Shown piece by piece: positions 42,127-51,520 of a DNA stretch of 64,000 nucleotides (position 1 is the first letter of the stretch; each line of letters starts with the position of its first letter). The stretch lies in assembly GCF_900102625.1 (NCBI RefSeq), contig NZ_FMZC01000002.1, positions 62,001 through 126,000 of the forward strand, read 5' to 3'. The notes beneath the pieces were generated by a model. It made no database searches. It saw nothing but the letters and a program-made list of their open reading frames with translations, and was not told where the DNA came from. This stretch comes from Paracidovorax valerianellae (lineage in GTDB: Bacteria; Pseudomonadota; Gammaproteobacteria; Burkholderiales; Burkholderiaceae_C). The position numbers and the translations under genes are program-made.

Positions 42127-44493
42127 TCAGAACCGGTACTTGGCACTGGCGGTCAACGTGCGCTCTTTTCCCAGGTAGCACTCGCCGTGGTAGCAGATGG
42201 TGTTGTATTGGTGGTTGAGCACGTTGGTAACGTTGAAGGCGATGCGCCATTTGCCGGTGTCGTAGCGCGCCATGGCCGCCAGCAGAATGAAGCCGCCTTC
42301 TGCCGACGTGTTGGCCTCATCGTTCTGGCGCTCGCCCACGTAGTTCACTCCCGCACCCACGCCGAAGCCGTTGCCGATCGCGTAGTCCAACCAGAGCGAT
42401 GCGGTCTGCTTCGGTACCGTGGCAGGGATCTTGCCGCGTTCGCTGGCATCGGCACTCTCCAGCACTTTGAGATCCAGCCAGGTATATGACGCCACGAGCT
42501 TCAAGGCAGGCGCCAGCTCGGCCTTGGCCTCCAGCTCCAGCCCGCGCGAGCGCTGCTTGCCGATCTGCCGGGCGTCCGACGTAACGCTATCGTAGGTGAC
42601 CACGTTGGTCTTGCGCAGGTCGAACAGCGCCGCGGTGAACAGGGTCTTGCCGCCCTCGGGCTGGTATTTGATCCCCACCTCGACCTGCTTGCCCCGGCTC
42701 GGCTTGAACGGGTTGTTGTTGATGTCCACACCACTGGTGGGCAGGAACGATTCGGCATAGCTCGCGTAGGGCGACCATCCGCCGCCCAGCAGGTAGTTCA
42801 CCCCGATGCGGCCGCTGAAGGCATCGTCGCTCTGCGTGGTGCGCTGCGCGCTCAGGCGGTTGTCGGTGGTGATCTTGACATGGTCCTGGCGCCCGCCCAG
42901 CGTGGCCACCCAGCGGTCGCCGAAGCGGATCTGGTCCTGCGCGTACAGCCCGATCTGGTCCATCTTCTGAGTGAAATCGGCCATGGGCGTGCGCGGTGTC
43001 GGCACAGCCATGCCGTACACGGGATTGAGCAGGTCCAGGTTGGGGCCGGTGCCCCGAAAGCGCAGGGCGGTGCCTTCGAGGTGGTTCCAGTCCAGGCCGA
43101 AGAGCAGCGTGTGCTGCACTGTGCCCGTGCGCACCGAGCCTTGCAGCTGCGTGTCCAGGGAGCCTTGCTTGAGCCCGTCGTCCCAGGAGCGTGTGCTGCG
43201 GGAAATGGTGTGCCCGTCCGCCAGCACCGTGTCCGCCCACAGCGCGTTGCGCTCCAGGGCGATGTCGGTGTACCGCATGTTCTGCCGCATCGTCCATCCG
43301 TCCTGGAATGCATGCTCGAACTGATACCCCAGCGAGTACTGATTCTGCTGGAAGCGGCTGAACGACGGATCGCCGTACTTGATGCGGCGCAGGCGGCCAT
43401 CGGGATCGACGAAGTTGGCGTAGTAAGGGTCCTCGCCCGAGCGGTCCTTGATGACCTCTCCCAGCAGGACGAGCGACGTGGCGTCGGTCGGTTGCCAACG
43501 CAGCGAGGGCGCCAGGTGGGCGCGCGTGCGGCTGATGCGGTCGCCGTTCGGGTAGCGGTCTTGATCGTCACTGTCCAGGCTCACGCCCACCAGCCGGAAG
43601 CCCAAGTCGCTGCCTTCGCCCAGAGCGCCGCTCACGTCGAATGCCAATTGCCTGCGGTCGAAGCTGCCGACCTGCAGCTCGATCTCGCGTGCAGCGTCCG
43701 CGCCCGGCGCCTTGCTCACACGATTGACGACACCGCCCGCGTCACCCTGGCCGAAGAGCACGGACGAGGGGCCACGCAGCACTTCCACGCGTTCCAGCCC
43801 ATACGGCTCGGTCAGGCGATAGATCACGCCAAACTGGGTCTGCGGCAGGCCGTCTCTGTAGCTGCTGGTGTTGCCCGGAAAGCCGCGCAGCGCGATGTAC
43901 TCCCAGCCGCGGTTGTCCGGTCCATACGCGGCTACGGAGACGCCAGGCGTCAGCGCCACGATGTCCATCAGGTCCAGCGAGCCGCGCGCATCCATCTCCG
44001 TGCGCCCGATCACCGAGATCGACTGCGGTGTCTCCAGCAGGGCGGTCGTGGTCTTGGTCGCCGTCCAGCCTCGCTGGACCGCATAGCCGATGGGCTCGGG
44101 AACTTGTGCATCTGCAGTGACCTGCAGGGTCGGAAGCGAGGTGGCGTCGGGTACTGCCGCGGACCTCAACACCACCAAGCGCTCGTGCAGGTCGATCTCG
44201 GCGACGAGCCCTGTGCCTGCCAGCATCCGGCGCAGAGCTTCGTAACGGCTCAAGCGGCCGAAAACGGCCACCGATTGCCTGCCCGCTACCAGCGCGGGAG
44301 GGGCAAGCAATTGCATGCCAGCTTGCCGAGCAAAGTCATTGAGCGCCTCTCCGAGCGGTCGCGCGGGAACCGATACGGACATGGGCTCCTCATGCTCGCG
44401 CGCATCGGCTGCCGATGCGGGAGCGGAGGCGCCAAGGGCAAGTAAGGCAGCGGCCATGCCGGTTGAAACAATGGAAGACACGCGATGGGTCAT
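42127..44493 (-). CDS. TonB-dependent siderophore receptor with N-terminal STN signalling domain
   Basis: 788 residues. The signal peptide ends near APASAADA; an STN domain follows (PLGEALNDFARQAGMQLL), then a TonB-box/plug region (SVIGRTEMD, VLRGPSSVLFGQGDAGGVVN) and a 22-strand barrel ending in the outer-membrane signature TLTASAKYRF. The sequence style (LDLMDIVALTPGVSVAAYG, IALRGF) fits FpvA/FhuE/ferrichrome-type receptors. The STN domain implies signalling to a FecR-type anti-sigma factor; the nearest FecI/FecR pair is about 4 kb away on the other strand. ATG 44493 chosen because the signal peptide begins there. Confidence 0.9.
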   Translation of the reverse strand: MTHRVSSIVSTGMAAALLALGASAPASAADAREHEEPMSVSVPARPLGEALNDFARQAGMQLLAPPALVAGRQSVAVFGRLSRYEALRRMLAGTGLVAEIDLHERLVVLRSAAVPDATSLPTLQVTADAQVPEPIGYAVQRGWTATKTTTALLETPQSISVIGRTEMDARGSLDLMDIVALTPGVSVAAYGPDNRGWEYIALRGFPGNTSSYRDGLPQTQFGVIYRLTEPYGLERVEVLRGPSSVLFGQGDAGGVVNRVSKAPGADAAREIELQVGSFDRRQLAFDVSGALGEGSDLGFRLVGVSLDSDDQDRYPNGDRISRTRAHLAPSLRWQPTDATSLVLLGEVIKDRSGEDPYYANFVDPDGRLRRIKYGDPSFSRFQQNQYSLGYQFEHAFQDGWTMRQNMRYTDIALERNALWADTVLADGHTISRSTRSWDDGLKQGSLDTQLQGSVRTGTVQHTLLFGLDWNHLEGTALRFRGTGPNLDLLNPVYGMAVPTPRTPMADFTQKMDQIGLYAQDQIRFGDRWVATLGGRQDHVKITTDNRLSAQRTTQSDDAFSGRIGVNYLLGGGWSPYASYAESFLPTSGVDINNNPFKPSRGKQVEVGIKYQPEGGKTLFTAALFDLRKTNVVTYDSVTSDARQIGKQRSRGLELEAKAELAPALKLVASYTWLDLKVLESADASERGKIPATVPKQTASLWLDYAIGNGFGVGAGVNYVGERQNDEANTSAEGGFILLAAMARYDTGKWRIAFNVTNVLNHQYNTICYHGECYLGKERTLTASAKYRF

Positions 44494-44700
44494 GGAACCG
44501 GGCTCCGAACGGCAAGAATGAACGATCTTTGCCTCGGTGGCGACCGATGAGGGACCGAGTCCGCGCTCTTGCGTGTCGGCGCCGCCCTGCATGCGCGAGC
44601 GGGCTATCGGATTGGCTGCCTTGGTAAAACGGTGTTGCAGTGCACAGGCCGATGGGCTACTGCAGAATCCTGCGGCAAGCGAGCAACAGGATCCTACACA

Positions 44701-44720
44701 CCTCGCCCTGCAAGGCGAGG
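44701..44720 (-). terminator. Candidate hairpin terminator
   Basis: Perfect 7-base stem CCTCGCC/GGCGAGG with a 6-base loop, 16 bases after the stop of the exported protein gene (44737-45192). No T-tract follows on the minus strand, so factor-independent termination is uncertain. Confidence 0.4.
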
Positions 44721-44736
44721 CAGCAGCCCCGCACGG

Positions 44737-45192
44737 TTACGGCTTGCCTTGCTGTTCGTAGTCCGTCAGGTAGTGCTCCGGGTTGCTCTGCGCGGAAAGG
44801 TCTTCGTCATAGCGCACCCAGGTGGACTTCTGGGAGCCTGGAACATATAGCTCGCCCGCGCTCCCATTGAGGATCAGCAGCACATAGGGGCGGCCGTTGA
44901 GCTGGACCGTGTAACGCGTGTCCTTGGCCGTGGTGCTGGTGGTTGCGAGCAGGATCTTCTTGTCGATCGTGCTATCGGAATCGGTGACCTGGATCAGTGC
45001 CTGGTTCTTCTCGCGCGGGCCGTAACGCAAGGTCCAGGCCTTGACGCCATCGGTGGACGCGTAGGTCTTTACCTGCGTAGCAATCTCGGCGCGCGGCGTA
45101 TCTGCGTGGACCGCTGCGACCGCACCTGCAAACAGGACGGGAAAGAGCACGGCCGTGACGGTCAATCGGCGAAGGCGATAGCGAAGTTTCAT
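44737..45192 (-). CDS. Exported hypothetical protein
   Basis: 151 residues. ATG 45192 has AAGGA 9 bases upstream (an ATG at 45198 is too close). The signal peptide (KLRYRLRRLTVTAVLFPVLFAGAVAAVHA) precedes a compact mature domain with TLRYGPREKNQALIQVTDSDSTIDKKI and YVLLILNGSAGELYVPG. Located upstream of the siderophore receptor on the same strand with a 243-base gap and a hairpin between, so probably a separate transcript. No family recognised. Confidence 0.6.
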   Translation of the reverse strand: MKLRYRLRRLTVTAVLFPVLFAGAVAAVHADTPRAEIATQVKTYASTDGVKAWTLRYGPREKNQALIQVTDSDSTIDKKILLATTSTTAKDTRYTVQLNGRPYVLLILNGSAGELYVPGSQKSTWVRYDEDLSAQSNPEHYLTDYEQQGKP

Positions 45193-45502
45193 CAACATCT
45201 TCCTTGGTGGATAGGTCATGTAACGTACGGACAATTGCAGCACTCGACGCTCAGCAGGCTGGATCAAACGCCAATTGCTGGCTTCGCGAACTCAACTGCC
45301 TTGCCTGTATCAAGACGAACGAGAGGTCGGTTTCCCCACCCTCGGGATTCGAGCAACATGTCCAGGCCGTCGCGCTTTCGAAGGCCGGCTCTTAAGCAGG
45401 TGCGACAGCGTCACTGCCCGCTTGCGTCTTCTAATTCCTCCGGCTAGCGTGAGCAACCCGCTCCCGAATCGACCTACTCAGACGAAAGCTAGGCCTGCAC
45501 CC

Positions 45503-45910
45503 ATGCGATGTCTTTCTCACAAGCCTGCACTACGTCGTTTGGCTACACAGGCAGGCTTGGTACTTTCGTTGACGCCAGCCTTGGCTATTGCTGAGATCAG
45601 CGACAAAGTACCCACCACGACGCATATCTGGGTCTTCGCGCTCGCGGGATCCGGAGTGTGTGGAGTAATCACCACTTGGCGACCGTGGCTGGGGACAACC
45701 ATCTCTGTTGTCCCTGCGTTGTGGCTGACGAGCCTTCTGATGGAAATGCACTCGCCCGACATCGCCCCCCACCTCTTTGCTGAGCAGGGCTGGAGCTACT
45801 ACCTGCAGGTCTATTTATCGGTGGGAATCTTCGTTCTCGGCTTGGTGATGGGGCTGTACCTGGGCCAGCGAAGACGCAAAATATCTGCCAGCACAGGCCA
45901 CTGCGATTGA
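45503..45910 (+). CDS. Small membrane protein with signal-like N-terminus
   Basis: 135 residues, ATG 45503. N-terminal hydrophobic stretch (LATQAGLVLSLTPALAIAEI), then three further membrane segments (HIWVFALAGSGVCGVITTW, GTTISVVPALWLTSLLM, VYLSVGIFVLGLVMGLYLG) and a basic tail. Divergent from the exported protein at 45192; the 310 bases between them show no other gene. Function unknown. Confidence 0.55.
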   Translation: MRCLSHKPALRRLATQAGLVLSLTPALAIAEISDKVPTTTHIWVFALAGSGVCGVITTWRPWLGTTISVVPALWLTSLLMEMHSPDIAPHLFAEQGWSYYLQVYLSVGIFVLGLVMGLYLGQRRRKISASTGHCD

Positions 45911-46128
45911 GGGAGAACATGTGGTCATCAATATGCTGTGGCGGACTATGCGCAGATTTCTACACTGAACGTCGGCAATCATGCCGAAGCTCCGGTGCAT
46001 GGAATGCGACCCACCTCTGCCATCGGTAACTGCTGCATGGTGTTCGCAGTATTGCGCGATTCACTGCTTCCGACCCAATGCAGCGACCTGAACTCGGGCC
46101 CGCTCAAACGCATTACCTCAGGCCGACA

Positions 46129-46557
46129 ATGACGACCGACACCTGCAGCGCCGCCAGGGAAATCGTAATGACGATGCAAGGCCGGATCGAAACAGATCCT
46201 GCCTTGATAATGACGTTCGGGGGCGCGATCCAAGTAGAGAAAGAGAACTTTCCTGACAAGGCGACCTACGAGGCAGCGGCCCACATTGAGGCGTGCCCAT
46301 CGTGCCAATGTTGGCTTGGTCGCTGGCTGGACGAACTGTCCCCAGAACGCGCCGCACACCGGGAACGGTTGGCAAAATACTGTTGCCTTCATATGTTCGA
46401 GGCAGTGACCAATGCTGCTGCCGAGGTTCGATTCTCATTCGAGCTGTTTCGTCTCGATCCGTGCTGGCTGATCAACGAACAGTATGCTTTTGCGAATTTC
46501 TGTCCGTGGTGCGCTCAGAGGCTGCCCGGACATGCCTTCGAAACGGGTGCGCTTTGA
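46129..46557 (+). CDS. Cys-rich hypothetical protein, possible zinc ribbon
   Basis: 142 residues, ATG 46129. Cys pairs are spread along it: CPSCQC near residue 58, YCCLHMFE near 90 and a C-terminal FCPWCAQRLPG. The final CPWC knuckle is typical of small proteins annotated only as hypothetical and may bind zinc. No signal peptide. Between two exported/membrane genes on the same strand. Function unknown. Confidence 0.55.
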   Translation: MTTDTCSAAREIVMTMQGRIETDPALIMTFGGAIQVEKENFPDKATYEAAAHIEACPSCQCWLGRWLDELSPERAAHRERLAKYCCLHMFEAVTNAAAEVRFSFELFRLDPCWLINEQYAFANFCPWCAQRLPGHAFETGAL

Positions 46558-46655
46558 ACCCGTGGTCCCCTATCTGGGGTGAGGCACTGAAAATGCCTGC
46601 AGGCGATTTGCGGCCGGCACCCAAAGCAAGAGACTCATCAACGAAGCATCAGACC

Positions 46656-47240
46656 ATGCCCACCGTTGCACGCTTCATTCTTACCCGCGTGTCATTGGCA
46701 TGCGCGTTGTCTGCCGCATTCCTGGCGACAGCGGCAGAATCTCCCGCGACAGGGACGTCCGGCCCACAAAGCACAGCCTATCCGGCTATCGACCCCGCTT
46801 TTTCTCGCCCAGAGGCAAGGCGCATGCCCAGCCGCACCACGCTGCGGGCATTCTTGACCGAGCTGAAAAGCCAGGGACAAACGAACAGATTTTGTTTCGT
46901 GCAGCAGGGGCCGGATCGGCCGAAAACAGAAGAGCCAGGTCTCAGCGTCTTGTCAATGATCTGGTATGAAGGACAGGCCATCTACCTCGTCAACCTCGTC
47001 AGAGTGGGAGAGCGCTACGATCCGGATACCGCACTGGATCCGGTGACCAGGGGAAAATCGCTGGCCTCCAGCACAGGCACGGTGGATCTCACCAGCCATG
47101 TGGTCCCGACCGACGAAGACGTAGGCACCAGTACCTTTCTCGTCAGCCGCCCCTGGGTTGATCACATGTTCGCGCAATGTCGGCGGGTGGGAACTAAAGT
47201 GCGAATTCGACCATTTCAACCGCGTTCGCCAGTGCAGTAG
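46656..47240 (+). CDS. Exported hypothetical protein
   Basis: 194 residues, ATG 46656. Signal peptide (RFILTRVSLACALSAAFLATAAES) then a mature domain with two Cys (RFCFVQQG, FAQCRRVG) and a central SVLSMIWYEGQAIYLVNLVRVG. An in-frame ATG at 46593 would add a non-signal extension, so the later start is preferred. The 183 bases downstream, to the convergent regulator, show no gene. No family recognised. Confidence 0.55.
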   Translation: MPTVARFILTRVSLACALSAAFLATAAESPATGTSGPQSTAYPAIDPAFSRPEARRMPSRTTLRAFLTELKSQGQTNRFCFVQQGPDRPKTEEPGLSVLSMIWYEGQAIYLVNLVRVGERYDPDTALDPVTRGKSLASSTGTVDLTSHVVPTDEDVGTSTFLVSRPWVDHMFAQCRRVGTKVRIRPFQPRSPVQ

Positions 47241-47423
47241 GCTTTGGAAACAGAGTCGGCCCGTCAGGTGAAAACATGGCACCCCATCCTGGCTAGCCGC
47301 GCCGTGCGCAGCCTTGCGCGACGCCATCCGCGATCACCCTTGGCAGGTGCGCGGTCACAGCACTGCCTCTGCATGGACTCAAGCGCAACTGGTGCTACCA
47401 GGCTCCCTCCTAAAATCATTCGT

Positions 47424-48086
47424 TCATCGTGTCAAAAGTCCGGCCATGTCGAGTTTTCCCAATCTGTCATATCGCTTGGCCAAATGCAGCAGAGCGACGG
47501 TGTGCGCTACCCCCAGTTTCTTCTGCAATCTCGCCTTGTAGGTGCCCACCGTTTTTGCATTCACGCCTAAACGCCTAGCAACCTCTTTTTGTCGCACCCC
47601 CTGCACGAGCAGCGCCGCGACCGCCAATTCGCGAGGCGAAAGCATGTCGAAGGGATCAACGCTTTCCGTGCCAGGACTGAATGCCAGGTTCCGCGCGATA
47701 GCGCTCGCGAGATAGGGGCGACCGGCTGCGGCTTTACGCACGGCTTTTATCAGTTCGCAAACCTCACTGCTCAGGCTGATGCAACCGGACGCTCCCGCAC
47801 GCATGACACGCGCAGGCCAGGGCCCATCATCCATCTCGGACAGGACGACGACACGCGGAGTACCGTCATTCCCGATGAGAAGCGGGATGACATCTACAGC
47901 GCGTGCGTCTGGCAACGTCAGATCACACAGGACAACATCTGGACACGCCTCGGGAATCTGGCGCAGTGCTTCCGTCCCCGTGCCTGCACCGCGATGCACA
48001 TCGAAATCAGACTCGTGGGCTAGGACCATTTCAATGCTCTCGCGCACCAACGTGTGTCTGCCGATAACATAGACCGCGATTGCCAT
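47424..48086 (-). CDS. NarL/FixJ-type two-component response regulator
   Basis: 220 residues. The receiver domain (1-120) has the phospho-acceptor Asp in VVLCDLTLPD and a conserved switch Ser in VVVLSEMDD. The LuxR-type helix-turn-helix (about 150-210) reads LSPRELAVAALLVQGVRQKEVARRLGVNAKTVGTYKARLQKKLGV, with sequences here broken at the usual motifs. ATG 48086 begins the receiver fold. No sensor kinase is adjacent, so it is an orphan in this window. Divergent from the ECF sigma factor 187 bases away. Confidence 0.88.
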   Translation of the reverse strand: MAIAVYVIGRHTLVRESIEMVLAHESDFDVHRGAGTGTEALRQIPEACPDVVLCDLTLPDARAVDVIPLLIGNDGTPRVVVLSEMDDGPWPARVMRAGASGCISLSSEVCELIKAVRKAAAGRPYLASAIARNLAFSPGTESVDPFDMLSPRELAVAALLVQGVRQKEVARRLGVNAKTVGTYKARLQKKLGVAHTVALLHLAKRYDRLGKLDMAGLLTR

Positions 48087-48273
48087 GGTGCTGCCCTGCT
48101 TATGCCAGTGTCCTGCAGTTGCATCGTTGCGGCCGCTGCGCCCCAATCCGACCAGATGCACTTTTATCAGCGTTGCTGCACATATCTATGTCGAACGAGT
48201 GGCCAATTTCCCTACCCTCAATCAAGCACGGATCGCTGGTGCGGATGGCCCTGATTTGGGCTAATCTGACTGG

Positions 48274-48849
48274 ATGTCTAGCGCCGTCGACGACTGGTTT
48301 GTCCAGCATATCCTCATCCATGAAGCAGCATTGGTCGCCTATCTGAGGCGCTGCTGGCCGAACCCGGATGACGTGCATGATCTTCGTCAGGAGATCTATG
48401 CCCGTGTGTACGAATCAGCAAGCCGCAGACTTCCCGACATCCCACGAGCTTTTCTCTTCAGCACCGCCAATCACCTCGTCACCGATCGCATCCGGCGCAG
48501 CCGGGTGGTGTCGATCGAGGCAGTGGGTGATCCTGACTCGCTGCTCGTCTTAGTAGATGAGTGCACCCCGGAGCGCTGGATGGGTGGGCGCCAATTGCTC
48601 GCACGTCTTGTCCACGCCTTCGACCGGTTGCCAGATCGTTGCCGCGAAGTGGTGTGGCTGCGCCGTGTGCAGGAACTGTCGCAAAGGGAGGTCGCCGTGC
48701 AGTTGGGTATCAGCGAGAAGACCGTCGAAAAACACATGGCCAAGGGCGTGCGCCTGCTGGCGGACTATTTCCACGGCTCCACGACATCCCCGCTTCCGAC
48801 GCCCGTCAAGGCAATCAAGTCAACGCGCGATGGACAGCAGGCAGATTGA
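48274..48849 (+). CDS. FecI-type ECF sigma factor
   Basis: 191 residues with sigma-70 region 2 (NPDDVHDLRQEIYARVYE, FLFSTANHLVTDRIRR) and region 4 (FDRLPDRCREVVWLRR, LSQREVAVQLGISEKTVEKHM). It overlaps the FecR gene by 20 bases, making a typical iron-starvation sigma/anti-sigma pair that responds to an STN-domain outer-membrane receptor. The most likely partner is the large TonB receptor at 54.4 kb on the same strand; the siderophore receptor at 42-44 kb is an alternative. Confidence 0.9.
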   Translation: MSSAVDDWFVQHILIHEAALVAYLRRCWPNPDDVHDLRQEIYARVYESASRRLPDIPRAFLFSTANHLVTDRIRRSRVVSIEAVGDPDSLLVLVDECTPERWMGGRQLLARLVHAFDRLPDRCREVVWLRRVQELSQREVAVQLGISEKTVEKHMAKGVRLLADYFHGSTTSPLPTPVKAIKSTRDGQQAD

Positions 48850-49879
48850 AGACGTCGCCGCGCAATGGCTGGCGCGGCGCGAGAGCGGGCCGTGGGATGC
48901 GACCGACAAGGTGCAACTCGACGCCTGGCTGGCACAGTCCACTGCGCATCGCGTTGCGTTCCTGCGCCTGGATGCAGCCTGGCGGGAAGCTGGGCGTCTA
49001 AAGGCGATCGCCGCCGGCCTCCCGAAGGGCGGCCCGCCGCCACGCGGCCGTTTCGCAGGAAACGCAGTCGCCGGGGCTGCCGATGGCACGCTCGCGCGCA
49101 CAGAGCCATTGCCCCGCACCGCTCGGCCCAGGCGCCGCTGGAAGGCACCGCTCGCTGTTGCACTGGCCGGTGGCATGGCCATTGCCGGCGCGCTGTTCCT
49201 GGACCGCGCCCCACCTGCGCCCCCACGAGCGGGGCTTGCCTACCAAAGCATGCCCGGCACACTACGGTCGTTGGCCCTGGCCGATGGGTCACGGTCCTCG
49301 CTCGCCAGCGACACGCGGATCAGCGTCGATCTCGGGGGCCGTGAACGGCAGATTGCGCTGCAGCGAGGCGAAGCGTTCTTCGAGGTTGCCAAAGACAGGA
49401 GCCGCCCATTTGTCGTGCAGGTCGGCGCGCGCCGCGTCGTGGCCGTCGGTACGCAGTTTTCCGTGCGCCGCGATGCCGACGAAGTGCGGGTGATCGTCAC
49501 CGAGGGAACGGTACGCCTGGAGACCGATCCAAAGGGTGGCAAACCGCAATCGCCGGTACTCATCGCTGCAGGCGGGATCGCCTTGGCCGGCCCTAACGGG
49601 GTGCTCGTACGCAGCAGCACCATCGCCGAAGCGGAGCGGCAAGTGGACTGGCGTTCGGGCTACCTCAGCTTCGTCAATGCGCCGTTGCGCGAAGCGGTGG
49701 CCGAGTTCAATCGCTTCAGCACACGTCCATTGATCCTGGCAGATCCCCAGTTGGGAGAGCTTCGCATCGGCGGGCGTTTCAGTTGGCGCAATGCCGACGG
49801 GTTCGCGCGGTTACTCGAGCGCAGCTATCCGATACGCACCGAATCGCGCGCCGATCAGGTCATCCTTCACGCCCGCTAA
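48830..49879 (+). CDS. FecR-family anti-sigma regulator
   Basis: 349 residues, ATG 48830. The N-terminal DUF4880 (EDVAAQWLARRESGPWD, WLAQSTAHRVAFLRLDAAW) binds the sigma factor. One membrane segment (APLAVALAGGMAIAGALFLD, about 100-120) is followed by the periplasmic FecR domain (LALADGSRSSLASDTRISV, GEAFFEVAKDRSRPFVVQ, VAVGTQFSVRRD) and a C-terminal STN-like end. It transmits the loaded-receptor signal to the sigma factor. Downstream, instead of the receptor gene, an antisense three-gene operon intervenes. Confidence 0.9.
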   Translation: MDSRQIEDVAAQWLARRESGPWDATDKVQLDAWLAQSTAHRVAFLRLDAAWREAGRLKAIAAGLPKGGPPPRGRFAGNAVAGAADGTLARTEPLPRTARPRRRWKAPLAVALAGGMAIAGALFLDRAPPAPPRAGLAYQSMPGTLRSLALADGSRSSLASDTRISVDLGGRERQIALQRGEAFFEVAKDRSRPFVVQVGARRVVAVGTQFSVRRDADEVRVIVTEGTVRLETDPKGGKPQSPVLIAAGGIALAGPNGVLVRSSTIAEAERQVDWRSGYLSFVNAPLREAVAEFNRFSTRPLILADPQLGELRIGGRFSWRNADGFARLLERSYPIRTESRADQVILHAR

Positions 49880-50068
49880 TTTGGGAGTATGGAAAGAACC
49901 TCGAGAAAATTTAATTCCGCCACCTCGTTCCGCTACTAAGCGGACGCCAACGAATCGACTGCTTGCTTGGATGCTTGGCAGTGCTGCGCGTCGAAATCGG
50001 AAAACTAGACAGACGGCGTGAAGCCGTTTCTTGGTTGTCGATCCAGTACCGCTGTAAGTGGACCGTAT

Positions 50069-51511
50069 CTATTCATCACCCTCGAAGACGCGAAGCGCAT
50101 TGCGAGAGCGCTGAATGTTCAGATCGTTTCGAGAAAACTGTATGTCGCGATAATTCTGCATCGACAGTCTATCCTCAATCGACAACCAGTCTTGCCTCAA
50201 CAGATCCAGCGGTTCCCGTTCATAAGCAACCGGCAAGGGTGGAGAAACCGATCTTGGTGGCGAGCGCCTGACTTTAGGGGGACCTATGCGCCGGACGCGC
50301 GTCGATCCGTCCCCAAGCCTTTGGGGGGCGGTTTCGACCCTCGGCGCGCCCGAATCCCCGAACACACGGTTGGGCGACGGCTCCACCGGACTGCGACCGT
50401 AGAAGGTCAGATATGGCCCCTTCGAGGCCTGGGCCTGCAAAAGCGCACGAGCCGTCTGGTAGTTCGCCTGAAAGCTCAAAGACTCACGCCGGCCGCGGTG
50501 AATCGCCGCCATGGTTTCAACCAGGATGGACAGTCCCATGGAGAACACGGGTAAGCCGCGCTGCATCGCCTGGACAATGAGCTCACGCACGCGCTTCAGG
50601 TCCGTTTGCGGGCGTTGGAGTTCCAGTGCCGCTGCAACGATCGGGCCATCAGCCAAGTAGGGAAACCAATTAAACAGGTTCTTCACCCAGCCCCTACGCC
50701 CTTGCAGCCTGTTCAACTTGAGTAGCACATAGGCTCCTGCAGCCGCCGATACCGGATCTTCGACCTTTGCATAGAGAGCAAGATCCGCAGCGCGCCATGT
50801 CTCGGCCAAGCTGGTCGCCTGATCTGTCTCGCCCCGCGACAAATAAGACATGATCAGATCGTTTCCCGGTTTTTGGCGTCCCACCGTAACGTCGATGGTG
50901 TCGCCACTGTCCGCTGCGCGCCGCGTGAGCGCGACGCGCACCTGGCCACCCGGCGGAAGCGAGACCAGTCGCCATGCCACATCATCTCCCCCAATCTGCA
51001 GCAAGTGGGGTTCAGATGGCACGTCCAGAACGATCATCCGCACGCCATCCGACCTGTATTGAGTCTGGGGAGAAGCCTCAATTGCCTGCCATCGACCTCT
51101 CCGAAATTGCCATAGGGTTACCCACACTGCACCAACCCGGCGCCGCCCTGCAGATAAGAAGCCATCGCCAGCGGGAGACGCCAGATGAGCCAGGGATCTG
51201 AATGGCGTCACCCATTGCAGCCATTCGTGCGGGCTTTGCCTGCCAGCCTCCAACGTCACTTCGGTCTCATGGTCTGGTTCGTCCCGCAGCCGGGCACTGG
51301 CTTGCAGCTGATTGCCGTTCGGCCGAACGGCAACCACGTGCACACGGGAAAGGATGTTGGCCTCACGAGTCAGCTCGATTCGCGCAGGTTGATCAATGGA
51401 TACGACTCCTTGGCCGAGAAACTCTCCGTTCGGGCCGTAAACACCGAAGGGTAAAGCCAGAATCCTCGATTCCGAGGGATCACCGAGCATGACCACCTTC
51501 AACAAGCGCAT
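50069..51511 (-). CDS. Unknown protein, third gene of hydrolase/caspase operon
   Basis: 480 residues, no signal peptide. The N-terminal 60-200 residues are beta-rich (VYGPNGEFLGQGVVSIDQPARIELT, VVAVRPNGNQLQASARL, RMIVLDVPSEPHLLQIGG). A helical middle (about 225-375) with TPR-like content (SLAETWRAADLALYAKV, PVSAAAGAYVLLKLNR) and a Pro/Arg-rich tail (about 410-450) follow. It begins 9 bases after the caspase-like gene. The fold plan (beta domain plus helical repeats) could serve as substrate or regulator of the protease. No family recognised. Confidence 0.6.
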   Translation of the reverse strand: MRLLKVVMLGDPSESRILALPFGVYGPNGEFLGQGVVSIDQPARIELTREANILSRVHVVAVRPNGNQLQASARLRDEPDHETEVTLEAGRQSPHEWLQWVTPFRSLAHLASPAGDGFLSAGRRRVGAVWVTLWQFRRGRWQAIEASPQTQYRSDGVRMIVLDVPSEPHLLQIGGDDVAWRLVSLPPGGQVRVALTRRAADSGDTIDVTVGRQKPGNDLIMSYLSRGETDQATSLAETWRAADLALYAKVEDPVSAAAGAYVLLKLNRLQGRRGWVKNLFNWFPYLADGPIVAAALELQRPQTDLKRVRELIVQAMQRGLPVFSMGLSILVETMAAIHRGRRESLSFQANYQTARALLQAQASKGPYLTFYGRSPVEPSPNRVFGDSGAPRVETAPQRLGDGSTRVRRIGPPKVRRSPPRSVSPPLPVAYEREPLDLLRQDWLSIEDRLSMQNYRDIQFSRNDLNIQRSRNALRVFEGDE

Positions 51512-51520
51512 GGCATTTCC

